DNA from: Bradyrhizobium elkanii USDA 76
GTDB taxonomy: Bacteria > Pseudomonadota > Alphaproteobacteria > Rhizobiales > Xanthobacteraceae
DNA length: 64,000 bases
Direction of reading: 5' to 3'
NCBI RefSeq assembly: GCF_023278185.1
Contig: NZ_CP066356.1
Location: 2,658,001-2,722,000, forward strand
Shown: positions 44,827 through 53,060 of the stretch, in pieces
Layout: each line of letters starts with the position of its first letter
Position numbering within the stretch: the stretch's first letter is position 1
Translations under genes and position numbers: made by a program
The notes under the pieces: model-generated
The model's database searches: none
What the model was told of the DNA's origin: nothing
The model's input: only the letters and a program-made list of their open reading frames with translations

Positions 44827-45405
44827 TCACGCGGAAGCGCCGATCAAGTGCTCGCCTGCCTTGACGAGATGCTTCGCCGGCCCCGATTTGGCAAACAGCA
44901 GGGTATTGATGAAAGCGCCATCGATAAGCAGAAGGAGCTGATCGGCGACCGTTCCAGGTTCATCGACGCCAATTTTCCGCACAAGGTCGATCAATCGTCG
45001 TCTGAGTTCCTGCTTGTTGCCGATGCAGATCGCCCGGCTGGCATGGCCGAGGTCCGGGAATTCCGTCGCGGCGATCTGGAACGGGCAGCCGCGGTACCCC
45101 GGGTTGGCGACGTATTGACTGATCCACCGCAGCTGCGCCAGCAGTTCTGCCCTCGGGTCGCCTTGATGTTTCTCAGCGCTCTTGTCCCATTGCGCCCAAA
45201 ACAGCGTATCTCGTCGCTGCAGAAAGGCGGCGATTAGGTCGTCCTTGGTCGGAAACCAGCGGTAAAGGCTGGTCTTCGCCACTCCCGATCTCTCAACGAT
45301 GGTATCGACGCCGATCGCGCGAATGCCCTCGCGGTAAAACAGCTCATCGGCGGTATTCAGGATCTTGTCGCGAACCGCAAGCCCGCGCTTCTGGGGAGAT
45401 GACAT
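44827..45405 (-). CDS. TetR/AcrR-family regulator 1
   Basis: A 192-residue protein. The helix-turn-helix (about 10-57) reads ILNTADELFYREGIRAIGVDTIV and SGVAKTSLYRWFPTKDDLIAAFL. The ligand domain contains GCPFQIAATEFPD, resembling the C-terminal domain of regulators for reactive-electrophile or oxidoreductase genes. ATG at 45405 is preferred over a longer frame to 45471. It follows the SnoaL-like gene on the same strand (107-bp gap), so it is probably expressed from the palindromic promoter at 46012-46047 and controls itself and site A. Confidence 0.9.
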   Translation of the reverse strand: MSSPQKRGLAVRDKILNTADELFYREGIRAIGVDTIVERSGVAKTSLYRWFPTKDDLIAAFLQRRDTLFWAQWDKSAEKHQGDPRAELLAQLRWISQYVANPGYRGCPFQIAATEFPDLGHASRAICIGNKQELRRRLIDLVRKIGVDEPGTVADQLLLLIDGAFINTLLFAKSGPAKHLVKAGEHLIGASA

Positions 45406-45480
45406 GTTGCTCAATCCGTCATTCTGCTGCGAATGTGTTAATCGCTTGCCGCCTCGCTCGCAACCTATCAACGGCGGGCA

Positions 45481-45505
45481 ACGGCCAGTCTTTGGGACTG
45501 GCCGT
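45481..45505. other. Perfect hairpin between SnoaL-like and TetR genes
   Basis: ACGGCCAGTC (45481-45490) pairs with GACTGGCCGT (45496-45505) around TTTGG, just downstream of the SnoaL-like stop. There is no T-run on the minus strand. It could attenuate transcription into the TetR gene or protect mRNA. Confidence 0.5.
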
Positions 45506-45512
45506 CATCCGG

Positions 45513-45989
45513 TTACGACCGCCGGTAAGCTTCAGCGGGGACACTCGCCTGGTGAGCCACATCCGCCAGATCGAAGTGGAAAGACTCCCACACAATCTTT
45601 CGATCCTTGAACCGGAACAGGATAAAGACTGGCGTGGTCACGCGGGCGCCGTTCGGCTTCTCCCCGCGAAAGGTGTAGGCAGGCGTGAAGCTGATCGTGC
45701 CCCAGCTGCAGAGCGTATCGCCGTCTGCTGCCTGTCCGGTCAGCTGCACCGAATAGTCCGGCGCAAACTTGAAAAAGATCTCGAGACTGCGGCGGAGTTC
45801 GTCGGCTCCCCGAGAACGGGCGCCCATGGGCGGCGATTGAAGAATCCCCTCCGGGTGGTAGATCGCGAGCGCCGCCTCAATATCTTGCTCGCTTTTCACT
45901 CGCGCGAGCTCCGAAACAATCCGCTTCATTTCATCGATGGTCGGAGTACTCGGTTGGTGATCGATAGTCATCGGTGTGGTCGTCAGCAT
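45513..45989 (-). CDS. SnoaL/NTF2-like protein
   Basis: A 158-residue protein of the cone-shaped NTF2 fold. A helical start (DEMKRIVSELARVKSEQDIEAAL) is followed by YHPEGILQSPPMGAR, ELRRSLEIFFKFAPDYSVQLTG and IVWESFHFDLADV. The family includes isomerases, hydratases and pure binding proteins, so the reaction is open. ATG at 45989 has GGAGG at good spacing. It is divergent from a quinone-oxidoreductase-like gene and shares the palindromic control region. Confidence 0.85.
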   Translation of the reverse strand: MLTTTPMTIDHQPSTPTIDEMKRIVSELARVKSEQDIEAALAIYHPEGILQSPPMGARSRGADELRRSLEIFFKFAPDYSVQLTGQAADGDTLCSWGTISFTPAYTFRGEKPNGARVTTPVFILFRFKDRKIVWESFHFDLADVAHQASVPAEAYRRS

Positions 45990-46011
45990 GGATGTTCCTC
46001 CAAGGTTGCAC

Positions 46012-46047
46012 TTGACAACGATACAGACAGGTCCGTATCGTTGTCAA
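46012..46047. promoter_or_regulatory. 36-bp palindromic operator with divergent promoters, site B
   Basis: Perfect 13-base arms TTGACAACGATAC (46012-46024) and GTATCGTTGTCAA (46035-46047) surround AGAC-AG-GTCC. Overall only one pair mismatches around a central AG. The outer TTGACA of each arm is an ideal -35 box, one for each strand, so two divergent promoters face each other across one operator. The centre shares ACAGACAGGT and GTATCGTT with site A. Confidence 0.82.
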
Positions 46048-46069
46048 TAACCGAACATGGAGTAGTACC

Positions 46070-47026
46070 TTGCCCGAGACCCAGTTGATGATGCACGCCA
46101 TCCAGCAGAATGAGTGGGGAGGTGTGGACCGGCTGAAACTTGTCGAAATGTCTCGCCCCATCCCTTTGCCGACAGAGGTGTTGGTCAAGGTGAAGGCGGC
46201 GGGAATCAATCCAGTCGACGTCTACACCGCGCAAGGCAAGGCCTACATGCGCGCGCTCAATCTTCCCTACGTTCCCGGGTGGGACGTCGCCGGTATTGTC
46301 GAGCAGGTGGGATACGGCACCACCCGCTTCAAGGTCGGCGATGAAGTTTTTGGGATGCCCTGGTTTCCGCGGGCAGCAAGCGCATACGCCGAATATCTGG
46401 TAGCACCGGCTCGGCATCTTGCGCTCAAACCGAAGCAGCTCAGCTTCGAGCAGGCCGCCGCACTTCCGCTTGCCGGGCTCACGGCATGGGAAATGTTGGT
46501 TGACATTGCCAACGTCGGACGTGGCGACAGGGTGCTGATCAATGGCGCAGGAGGCGGCGTAGGTCATCTCGCGGTTCAGATCGCCAAAGCGCGGGGCGCT
46601 CACGTCGTCGCCGTGGCAAGTGGCGCAAAGCATGGGTTTCTTCGAGAGCTTGGAGCTGATGCAACGATCGACTACACGACCGGCGCGGTTTCCGATCACG
46701 TCGATGATGCTGACGTGGTAATCGAGCTCGTCGGGGGTGAAATCTGCCTGCAGATGCTCAAGACGCTGCGCAGCGGCGGGCTGCTTATCAGCGCGCAGTC
46801 GGCGTGGGCGCCGCAGCTCAAGAACGAAGCCGAGAAGCTTGGGGTCAGAACCTCCTGGTATCTTGTCGAGCCTAACCATGTCGGTTTGGAAGCGCTGGCG
46901 CAAATGGCCGAGCAAGGTTCACTGAGGGTCGAAGTGACCGCGAGCTATCCGCTGGAGAACGCAGTCGAAGCCATGGAGCGAGTCGCTGGACGGCGGTCGA
47001 CCGGAAAGGTCGTGCTGACCGTTTGA
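46070..47026 (+). CDS. Quinone-oxidoreductase-like NADP-dependent dehydrogenase (QOR 1)
   Basis: A 318-residue medium-chain dehydrogenase/reductase lacking structural zinc cysteines. N-domain: EVLVKVKAAGINPVDVY and PYVPGWDVAGIVEQVG. The NADP-binding motif is NGAGGGVGHLAVQIAKARGA (about 148-167), and TGKVVLTV is the usual end. The TTG at 46070 has GGAG seven bases before it; ATG at 46088 is the alternative. Such enzymes reduce enones or quinones. It is under site B and divergent from the SnoaL-like gene. Confidence 0.92.
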   Translation: MPETQLMMHAIQQNEWGGVDRLKLVEMSRPIPLPTEVLVKVKAAGINPVDVYTAQGKAYMRALNLPYVPGWDVAGIVEQVGYGTTRFKVGDEVFGMPWFPRAASAYAEYLVAPARHLALKPKQLSFEQAAALPLAGLTAWEMLVDIANVGRGDRVLINGAGGGVGHLAVQIAKARGAHVVAVASGAKHGFLRELGADATIDYTTGAVSDHVDDADVVIELVGGEICLQMLKTLRSGGLLISAQSAWAPQLKNEAEKLGVRTSWYLVEPNHVGLEALAQMAEQGSLRVEVTASYPLENAVEAMERVAGRRSTGKVVLTV

Positions 47027-47140
47027 ATGATAGCAGCGTGCTCGAAACTGACGGAGCCGAAATCTGGCTTGTGCTGGCGTGGCTCCATAGGTTCTGCCGG
47101 CTCAACGCAAGACAACCACGATCCGAGTCAATCGATAACC

Positions 47141-47806
47141 ATGGCACCAACTAACTTCACGGCAGATGAGTGGTCCGCGAAGCGCGCGCGTGGGCGACCG
47201 CGTCAGTATGATCGTGCGCAGGTTCTGGACCGTACCATCGATGTGTTCCTGACGAGCGGCCTCGAAGGAGCCACTATGGCCGAGTTGAGCCGGGCGTCAG
47301 GTATCAATCGGCCGAGCTTACGTCTCGCCTTCGGAGCCAAAGAAAGCCTCGCTTGTGCTGCCGTCGAGCAGTATCGATGCAGGATTCACGCAGCCCTACG
47401 CCAGCTTTCCGGGGCGTCGCTGGAGGGAGCGGTACAAGCCATGTTCCGACGGTTTGTGTCGATTTACTTGTCGGAGGGAAAGGCAGCCGGGTGTCTGCTT
47501 GTCGTCCTCATGCCGGTAGTTGGCGGCCGAAATCCAACGGTGGGCGCTGCAATTGCAAAAGTGCAGCTTGAGATTCGTGATGCGGTAACGCTGCGCATGC
47601 GCGCTGCAAACTCCAAGGCGACGGCCGCAATCCTCACCAACGTGTGTATCGGCATGATTTACTGGCTGGCTGTGGAGGCGCGCGCGGGTGCCTCGTGCCA
47701 GGCCTTGAACGAGACTGCTGACGCATTCGCGAGACTGCTTCAGCAATGCAGCCGCTCTGGTGAACCGGCGGCCGGTTCTCTTATGGAAACTGATCTCTAT
47801 CGATAG
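47141..47806 (+). CDS. TetR/AcrR-family regulator 2
   Basis: A 221-residue protein. The N-terminus has a basic GRPRQYDRAQVL segment, then a helix-turn-helix in TMAELSRASGINRPSLRLAFGAKESL. The C-terminal domain contains AAGCLLVVLMPVVGG. It begins 114 bp after QOR 1 and runs in the same direction as the following lyase, GST, hydrolase and QOR 2 genes, with which it may form an operon. ATG at 47141 is supported by the family start; a longer frame is ignored. Confidence 0.88.
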   Translation: MAPTNFTADEWSAKRARGRPRQYDRAQVLDRTIDVFLTSGLEGATMAELSRASGINRPSLRLAFGAKESLACAAVEQYRCRIHAALRQLSGASLEGAVQAMFRRFVSIYLSEGKAAGCLLVVLMPVVGGRNPTVGAAIAKVQLEIRDAVTLRMRAANSKATAAILTNVCIGMIYWLAVEARAGASCQALNETADAFARLLQQCSRSGEPAAGSLMETDLYR

Positions 47807-47824
47807 GAAGCAAGGGGGCGAAAA

Positions 47825-48616
47825 ATGAAGACAAAGGACGCGAGGAGCCTGGCCGAGAGGTTCGCGCAACTGCATCGGGGGAGCAATCCGCTGGTTCTGG
47901 TGAATGCCTGGGATGCCTGGTCAGCGAATGTCTGTGAGGCCGCGGGCCATCAGGCGGTTGCGACGAGCAGCTTCTCGATTGCGGAATCACTAGGGTTCAA
48001 GGATGGACAGAATGTACCACTTGCACTGCTGCTCGCCGCTGTCGAGACGATCAGCCGCTCGGTATCGGTTCCGATAACGGTCGATTTCGAGGCGGGCTTC
48101 GGTGATACGCCGCAGCAGATCGGTGATGCCGTGGGGCGCGTAATCGAAGCGGGGGCGATCGGTATCAATATCGAGGACGGACTGTCACGAGGCGAACGCG
48201 TTCTGGTGAACGCCGAACAGCACTGTGAAAAGATCGCGCAGGCGCTAGCCGCGGCCAACCAGCGCGGTCTACCCTTGTTCATCAACGCTCGCTTTGATGG
48301 AGTCTTGCTCGAAAAGAAGCAGACAGACACCCTGATTAATGAAGCGATCAGGCGCGCCAGGCTTTATCAGACGGCAGGCGCAAGCGGACTTTTCGTACCC
48401 GGATTGACAGAGCTACCGCTCATCCAAAGGCTTGCCCGCTCGATCGACCTGCCCTTGAACATCATGATGATGCCGGGCGGCCCGTCCGTAGCCGAACTCG
48501 CATCTGCGGGTGTCTCGAGGGTAAGCCTTGGTCCCTGGCCGTTCGAATATGTCAGACGGGTGTTTCGGCGAACCGTCACGGAATTTGCGGACCAGTCTTC
48601 CGCCTTCTTCGCCTGA
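47825..48616 (+). CDS. Isocitrate lyase/PEP mutase-family protein
   Basis: A 263-residue alpha/beta-barrel protein. NPLVLVNAWDAWSANVCEAAG, PITVDFEAGFGD (metal-binding D/E), GAIGINIEDGL (E near 120) and PLFINARFDG (R) are the conserved active-site blocks. Members cleave or form C-C or P-C bonds in 2-hydroxy acids such as methylisocitrate-like or oxaloacetate-like compounds. It lacks the long insert and KKCGH motif of true isocitrate lyase. ATG at 47825 has AAGGGGG upstream; the gene is 18 bp after TetR 2. Confidence 0.9.
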   Translation: MKTKDARSLAERFAQLHRGSNPLVLVNAWDAWSANVCEAAGHQAVATSSFSIAESLGFKDGQNVPLALLLAAVETISRSVSVPITVDFEAGFGDTPQQIGDAVGRVIEAGAIGINIEDGLSRGERVLVNAEQHCEKIAQALAAANQRGLPLFINARFDGVLLEKKQTDTLINEAIRRARLYQTAGASGLFVPGLTELPLIQRLARSIDLPLNIMMMPGGPSVAELASAGVSRVSLGPWPFEYVRRVFRRTVTEFADQSSAFFA

Positions 48617-48638
48617 ACCAGTGCGGCTGAGCGGGTCG

Positions 48639-49250
48639 ATGGACAGGTTCTATTTCACCAGCTTCTCGTGCTCGATTGCGTCACTGGCGCTATTGATCGA
48701 GTGTCAGCATGTTTTCGAGCCGGTTCGACTGCAGATGACCGCGGAAGGCGCGGGCGAGGAGAGCTTTGCCGCTCTCAGTCCGCTTCGACAGGTGCCGGTT
48801 CTTCATGCCGGGGCTACCGTCGTGCGAGAGACTGGAGCGATCTTTGAGTACCTCTCACTCCAGCACAGGGGCTCAGCGTGCTTCGCGCGAACGGCTGACG
48901 AGCGGATCGCCGCGCTGCACTGGATCGGGTTTCTGGGCGGAACAGTGCATCCGCTCTTCAGGCTGTTGTTCAGGCCTGACCGGTTCATCGGCAACGAGGA
49001 GCAGGATCAGGGGAGCGCGCGGGCGCAGACGCGGCAATACCTTCTCCGCGTTCTTGTGGTGATCGAAAGCCATTTGGCGCAACGTGATTGGGTTCTGGAT
49101 CGCAGGACGGCCATCGACTTCTACCTGTTTGTCTTCACGAGATGGGTCGGATTGCTTCGCATCCCGCTCAGCCCGGCTTTGAAGGATTTTCATCATCGGG
49201 TGGAATCGCTGCCCGCAATGCAGTTGGCGCTTGCCATCGAATCAAGGTGA
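48639..49250 (+). CDS. Glutathione S-transferase family protein (GST 2)
   Basis: A 203-residue protein. The N-domain shows FYFTSFSCSIASLALLIECQ, the cis-proline LRQVPVLHAGA and RETGAIFEYLS for glutathione binding. The C-domain has LDRRTAIDFYLFVFTRW. It is only distantly like GST 1. ATG at 48639 is chosen by family start, 22 bp after the lyase stop; the frame also opens earlier inside the lyase. Probably part of the same detoxification operon. Confidence 0.88.
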   Translation: MDRFYFTSFSCSIASLALLIECQHVFEPVRLQMTAEGAGEESFAALSPLRQVPVLHAGATVVRETGAIFEYLSLQHRGSACFARTADERIAALHWIGFLGGTVHPLFRLLFRPDRFIGNEEQDQGSARAQTRQYLLRVLVVIESHLAQRDWVLDRRTAIDFYLFVFTRWVGLLRIPLSPALKDFHHRVESLPAMQLALAIESR

Positions 49251-49283
49251 ACCTGGCTCTATCGGTCATCACAGGAGAGCGAC

Positions 49284-50027
49284 ATGCGTAAGCAGAACTT
49301 TGTTCTTGTGCACGGCGCCTGGCATGGCGGGTGGTGCTGGAGCCGAACCGTCGACTGCTTGAATCCATACAACGAATTTGCAGTGTTTGCGCCAACGCTG
49401 ACTGGTCTGGGCGAACGGGGGCATCTGACATCGCCGATACCCACCTTGGATACCCATATCGAGGACATTGTTCGTGTAATCACCTACAATGATTTGCACG
49501 ACGTGGTCCTGGTCGGCCATTCTTATGCCGGCATGGTAGTGACAGGGGTTGCGGATTTCCTTGGTCCACGCCTAAAGCACATCGTCTATCTCGATGCTGC
49601 GGTACCAGAAGAAGGGGATGACTTCGCATCACATGCTCCTGGAACAACGGCGGAAGAGGCCGCGAAGAAGCGCGAGTGGTTCATGTCACTTGCCAAAGAC
49701 GGCGTGTGGATCGGGCCGCCCGATCCCAACCTGGCCGGCGTCAGCGAGCCGACCGACGTCGATTGGCTGAAGCGGATGTTGACGCCGCATCCGGTTGCGA
49801 CGTGGTTGCAACCGGTACGGCTGCGGAACGGAGGGGCCGCAGGGATTCCGAAAACCTATATCCTGGCGACGAACCCGGCCGCCGAGATCATGGGTTATCC
49901 GAGACAGGCCGAACGCGCAAAGCGCGGAGGCGATTGGCGGTTCCGATCCATTGATTGCGGTCATGACACCATGGTCGTGAGGCCGAAGGAAACGGCCGAG
50001 CTGCTTGTCGAAGCCGCGACCGCCTGA
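49284..50027 (+). CDS. Alpha/beta hydrolase
   Basis: A 247-residue protein of the hydroxynitrile-lyase/salicylate-esterase-like group. The oxyanion segment is VLVHGAWHGGWCW, the nucleophile is S in GHSYAGMV (about residue 80), and the histidine is in DCGHDTMV near 230. The acid residue is probably in the preceding strand. ATG at 49284 follows AGGAGAG. It may hydrolyse an ester or cleave a carbon-carbon bond in the pathway formed with the neighbouring lyase and dehydrogenases. Confidence 0.92.
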   Translation: MRKQNFVLVHGAWHGGWCWSRTVDCLNPYNEFAVFAPTLTGLGERGHLTSPIPTLDTHIEDIVRVITYNDLHDVVLVGHSYAGMVVTGVADFLGPRLKHIVYLDAAVPEEGDDFASHAPGTTAEEAAKKREWFMSLAKDGVWIGPPDPNLAGVSEPTDVDWLKRMLTPHPVATWLQPVRLRNGGAAGIPKTYILATNPAAEIMGYPRQAERAKRGGDWRFRSIDCGHDTMVVRPKETAELLVEAATA

Positions 50028-50048
50028 CTGGGCACGTGTGAGGCAAAC

Positions 50049-51059
50049 ATGAAAGCTTACGCCTACGTCGACCGCATTGCGCTCGAAAGCCTGGTTGAGA
50101 TTGATCAGCCGGATCCCGCGCCTGGCGAGTTCGACATTGTGGTCGCGATGAAGGCTGCGGCCTTGAACTATCGCGACCTCGCCATCGCCGACGGCGACTA
50201 TCACATCGAAGTGCGGCCGCCGCTCATTCCAGTGTCGGATGGCGCCGGCGAAGTCGTTGCGGTCGGCAAATCCGTCCGGCGCTTCCGCGTCGGGGACAGG
50301 GTGTGTGCCGCCTATCTTCCGGACTGGAAGGATGGTCCGATCCGGCGAGAGGCGGCAGCCCGGCGGCTAGGGGGACCCAGCAGCGGTGTTCTGCGAGAGC
50401 TGATGTGCGCGTCCGAGGAGGACTTCGTCATGGCGCCCCGGCATCTTTCGTTCGAAGAGGCCGCAACGCTTCCGGTTTCTTCGGTGACCGCCTGGCAGTC
50501 CTTGTTTGTGAATGGATCAGTGAAGCCTGGTGACAACGTACTTGTGCAGGGGACTGGCGGCGTCTCGATTGCAGCGATCCAGCTGGCGCGATCGGCCGGC
50601 GCGCGGATCATTTCGGTTGTTCGAAACGAAAAGCACCGGGAAGCCCTGCAATGCCTCGGAGCGTCGGACGTGCTGCTTTCCGGAAACCCAAATTGGCATC
50701 GCCAAGTATTTGAGCTCACGAGCGGCATCGGCGCCAACGTCATCGTCAATGTGGCAGGTGGGGAGACAGTGTCTAAAAGTCTGCTGGCCGCTTCTGGCGC
50801 AGCGACAATTCACCTCGTCGGATACGCCTCCGGCAAGATAATCACATTCGACATCTTCGAGGCTATTCGCAGAGCTGCGAAATTCCTTGTCGCCGCAGCG
50901 GGCAGCCGAGCAAGCTTCGAGGCGCTCGTTAGGGTACTCGAGCTGGAAGAAATTCATCCGTTGGTCGCGCAGCGTTTTCCTGTCCAGAACCACGGGGAGG
51001 CGATGGATAGCTTGCGACGGGGCGGGCACATTGGAAAACTCGTCCTGACATTTGGTTGA
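50049..51059 (+). CDS. Zinc-type alcohol dehydrogenase/quinone oxidoreductase-like protein (QOR 2)
   Basis: A 336-residue medium-chain dehydrogenase. MKAAALNYRDLAIADGDY and PPLIPVSDGAGEVVAVG belong to the N-domain. The cofactor site reads VQGTGGVSIAAIQLARSAGA, and the end is GHIGKLVLTFG. Catalytic-zinc cysteines are absent. It starts 21 bp after the hydrolase, last gene of the 47.1-51.1 kb run. The substrate is unknown. Confidence 0.92.
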   Translation: MKAYAYVDRIALESLVEIDQPDPAPGEFDIVVAMKAAALNYRDLAIADGDYHIEVRPPLIPVSDGAGEVVAVGKSVRRFRVGDRVCAAYLPDWKDGPIRREAAARRLGGPSSGVLRELMCASEEDFVMAPRHLSFEEAATLPVSSVTAWQSLFVNGSVKPGDNVLVQGTGGVSIAAIQLARSAGARIISVVRNEKHREALQCLGASDVLLSGNPNWHRQVFELTSGIGANVIVNVAGGETVSKSLLAASGAATIHLVGYASGKIITFDIFEAIRRAAKFLVAAAGSRASFEALVRVLELEEIHPLVAQRFPVQNHGEAMDSLRRGGHIGKLVLTFG

Positions 51060-51186
51060 TCGTTGACAGAAGCGCAATGACCGCGACACGGTGCTCCGCG
51101 TGAGCGCAAGCTAAGCTTGCGCCGATCATGGCCGGCCGCTACTTTTTGAACACTTGGCAAGCGCAAGAAATGGTCGAGACCGATCC

Positions 51187-51831
51187 TCACGAAGCTCGCT
51201 CATCGCGCCGCGCACCGTCCATGAAAATGCTGACAGCAGAGCGCACAGCCGCGTCGGCTTCGGCGGGAGTGGGACGAGACCGCAATCCTAACACTACCTG
51301 AAGATGGAGGTCGTCGCGGATCATCCCGAGGAAGTGCTCAGCAAGCCTCTCGCACTCGCCCTCCACCAGCCCCCATTTCTTCGCGTTCTCGCGAAGGACA
51401 GCTCCAAGCCTTGCGCTCGCCCGCCCTGGCCCCGCAACGAAGAAGGTCTTACCGAGTCCTGGAAAACGCGCGCCTTCGCCCACCACGGTGCGATAGAGCT
51501 GAAGCGCTTCAGGAGACATCACAACGTCAATGTACCGGCTGCCGACCTCGTAAAGAGTCGATGCAAGGTCGTGCCGACGGAAGCTTCCCTCCGCTAGCGG
51601 TGCCATGGCGCGAGCCGTGATCTCCTCCACTATCGTCGCGAACAGCTGCTCCTTGTTGCCAAAATAGCTATAGATCGTCCGCTTGGACCCTCCGACCTTC
51701 GTAATGACCTCGTCAATGCTCGCTCCGGCAAAGCCAGAGCGGAAGAAGACTTCCGTTGCGGCTTCGAGAAACTCCGCGCGCCGCGCGTCCTTTTTCCCGG
51801 AAGCACTCTGAGGACCATCAACTTCAGTCAA
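51187..51831 (-). CDS. TetR/AcrR-family regulator 3
   Basis: A 214-residue protein. The helix-turn-helix is FLEAATEVFFRSGFAGASIDEVI and VGGSKRTIYSYFGNKEQLFATI (about 18-65). The C-terminal AefR-like domain contains YIDVVMSPEALQLYRTVVGEG. It lies divergent to the EmrAB-type pump genes, with a 16-bp palindrome in the shared control region. It is likely a drug-responsive repressor of the pump. Confidence 0.92.
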   Translation of the reverse strand: MTEVDGPQSASGKKDARRAEFLEAATEVFFRSGFAGASIDEVITKVGGSKRTIYSYFGNKEQLFATIVEEITARAMAPLAEGSFRRHDLASTLYEVGSRYIDVVMSPEALQLYRTVVGEGARFPGLGKTFFVAGPGRASARLGAVLRENAKKWGLVEGECERLAEHFLGMIRDDLHLQVVLGLRSRPTPAEADAAVRSAVSIFMDGARRDERAS

Positions 51832-51896
51832 AATCGTACACCTTTCTACCCCGCCTCTGACTCGCAGCTCGAACTTCGAACCATATCGATCTTAAC

Positions 51897-51933
51897 TTGA
51901 CCGTGTTTCATCGGTTAGGTACGGTACCGTACC
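51897..51933. promoter_or_regulatory. Promoter and operator of the EmrAB-type pump
   Basis: TTGACC (51897-51902) and TACGGT (51920-51925) are a -35/-10 pair with 17-bp spacing. The perfect 16-bp palindrome GGTACGGTACCGTACC (51918-51933) covers the -10 box. It lies between the TetR gene and the pump and so is very probably its operator. Confidence 0.72.
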
Positions 51934-51969
51934 GTAGCATATCTGATGACAAAAGCAAGGAAGCCTCGG

Positions 51970-53058
51970 ATGGCCCGAATGGGAAAGCGCCAGATTGCAA
52001 TGGGAGCGACCGCATTTGCGGTTGCGGCTGGCTTTGGTTGGGTTCGGTGGGAAAACGCGCGTTCCCGGGAGAGCACCGACAACGCCTATGTCCATGGAGA
52101 TATTACTGCGATCGCCCCAAAGGTCTCAGGCTATGTCTCCGAGGTTCTCGTCGAGGATAATCAGTCCATCGCGGCGGGAGCCATACTTGTCCGCATCGAC
52201 GACAGGGATTATCGCACGCAGCGGGATCGCGCCGCCGCCGCAGTCGCTCAGGTCGAGGCAGCGATCGAGAACCTTGCGCGGCGCAAAGCGCTGCAGCGCG
52301 CCGTCGTTCGAGAAGCCGAGGCCTCATCACAGATGGCGCAGGCGGACTTTGAGCTTGCGGACCGCCAGTTCGGGCGAACGAGCCGCCTCATGCAAACAGG
52401 CGCAACGTCCGAAAGTGTACATGACGCCGCCGTCGCCGGTCAGAGCAGAGCGAGAGCCGCGCTGACACGCAGCCAGGCCGCCATCACAGCCGCCCGCGAG
52501 CAGCAGACCGTCCTAGAATCGGAATCTGGTCAGCTCTCAGCGCGGCTGGCCGAAGCGCGAGCCGGCCTTGCTCTCTCCGAAATTGCTCTTTCCGAGACCG
52601 TCATTCGCGCGCCCATCGCAGGCGTGGTTGGCAATCGCCGCGTGAGGGTTGGTGAGTTCGTGCGCCCTGGAGGAGGCCTAGTTTCGATTGTGCCGGTGGA
52701 TAGCGTCTGGGTCGTTGCGAACTTCAAGGAAACGCAGATTTCGCGCATGCGTGTTGGGCAGCAGGCCGAAGTCACAGTCGACGGCTATCCGGGCGCAAGG
52801 GTTCGCGGCACGATCGACAGTCTCTCGCCAGGCAGTGGTGCGGCCTTCAGTCTTATTCCGCCAGATAATGCGACCGGAAATTTCGTTCGAGTTGTTCAGC
52901 GCGTCCCAGTCAAGATCCGTCTTGATCGAGAGAATGCCCTTCTCGGCCGGCTCGTACCGGGGATGTCTGTCGATGTAACGGTGGAGCTGCCGGCGCGAGC
53001 ATCTGTGGAGCGGACGGCTCAAGATCCTGTGGTATCGCTCTTTCGCGGGGCGAACTAG
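51970..53058 (+). CDS. HlyD/EmrA-type membrane fusion protein
   Basis: A 362-residue adaptor from ATG at 51970, which has AAGGAAG at six bases; ATG at 51946 is an alternative giving 370 residues. One N-terminal membrane helix (QIAMGATAFAVAAGFGWV) precedes the lipoyl half STDNAYVHGDITAIAPKVSGYV. An alpha-helical hairpin (about 90-200) with many alanine and glutamate residues follows, then the second half IRAPIAGVVGNRRVRVGEFV. It would link the inner-membrane pump to an outer-membrane channel. No TolC-type gene is adjacent. Confidence 0.92.
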   Translation: MARMGKRQIAMGATAFAVAAGFGWVRWENARSRESTDNAYVHGDITAIAPKVSGYVSEVLVEDNQSIAAGAILVRIDDRDYRTQRDRAAAAVAQVEAAIENLARRKALQRAVVREAEASSQMAQADFELADRQFGRTSRLMQTGATSESVHDAAVAGQSRARAALTRSQAAITAAREQQTVLESESGQLSARLAEARAGLALSEIALSETVIRAPIAGVVGNRRVRVGEFVRPGGGLVSIVPVDSVWVVANFKETQISRMRVGQQAEVTVDGYPGARVRGTIDSLSPGSGAAFSLIPPDNATGNFVRVVQRVPVKIRLDRENALLGRLVPGMSVDVTVELPARASVERTAQDPVVSLFRGAN

Positions 53059-53060
53059 CG

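Noticed and set aside
45481..45505. Rho-independent terminator after the SnoaL-like gene
   Set aside because: The hairpin is perfect but no T-run follows on the transcribed strand, so it is listed only as a hairpin.
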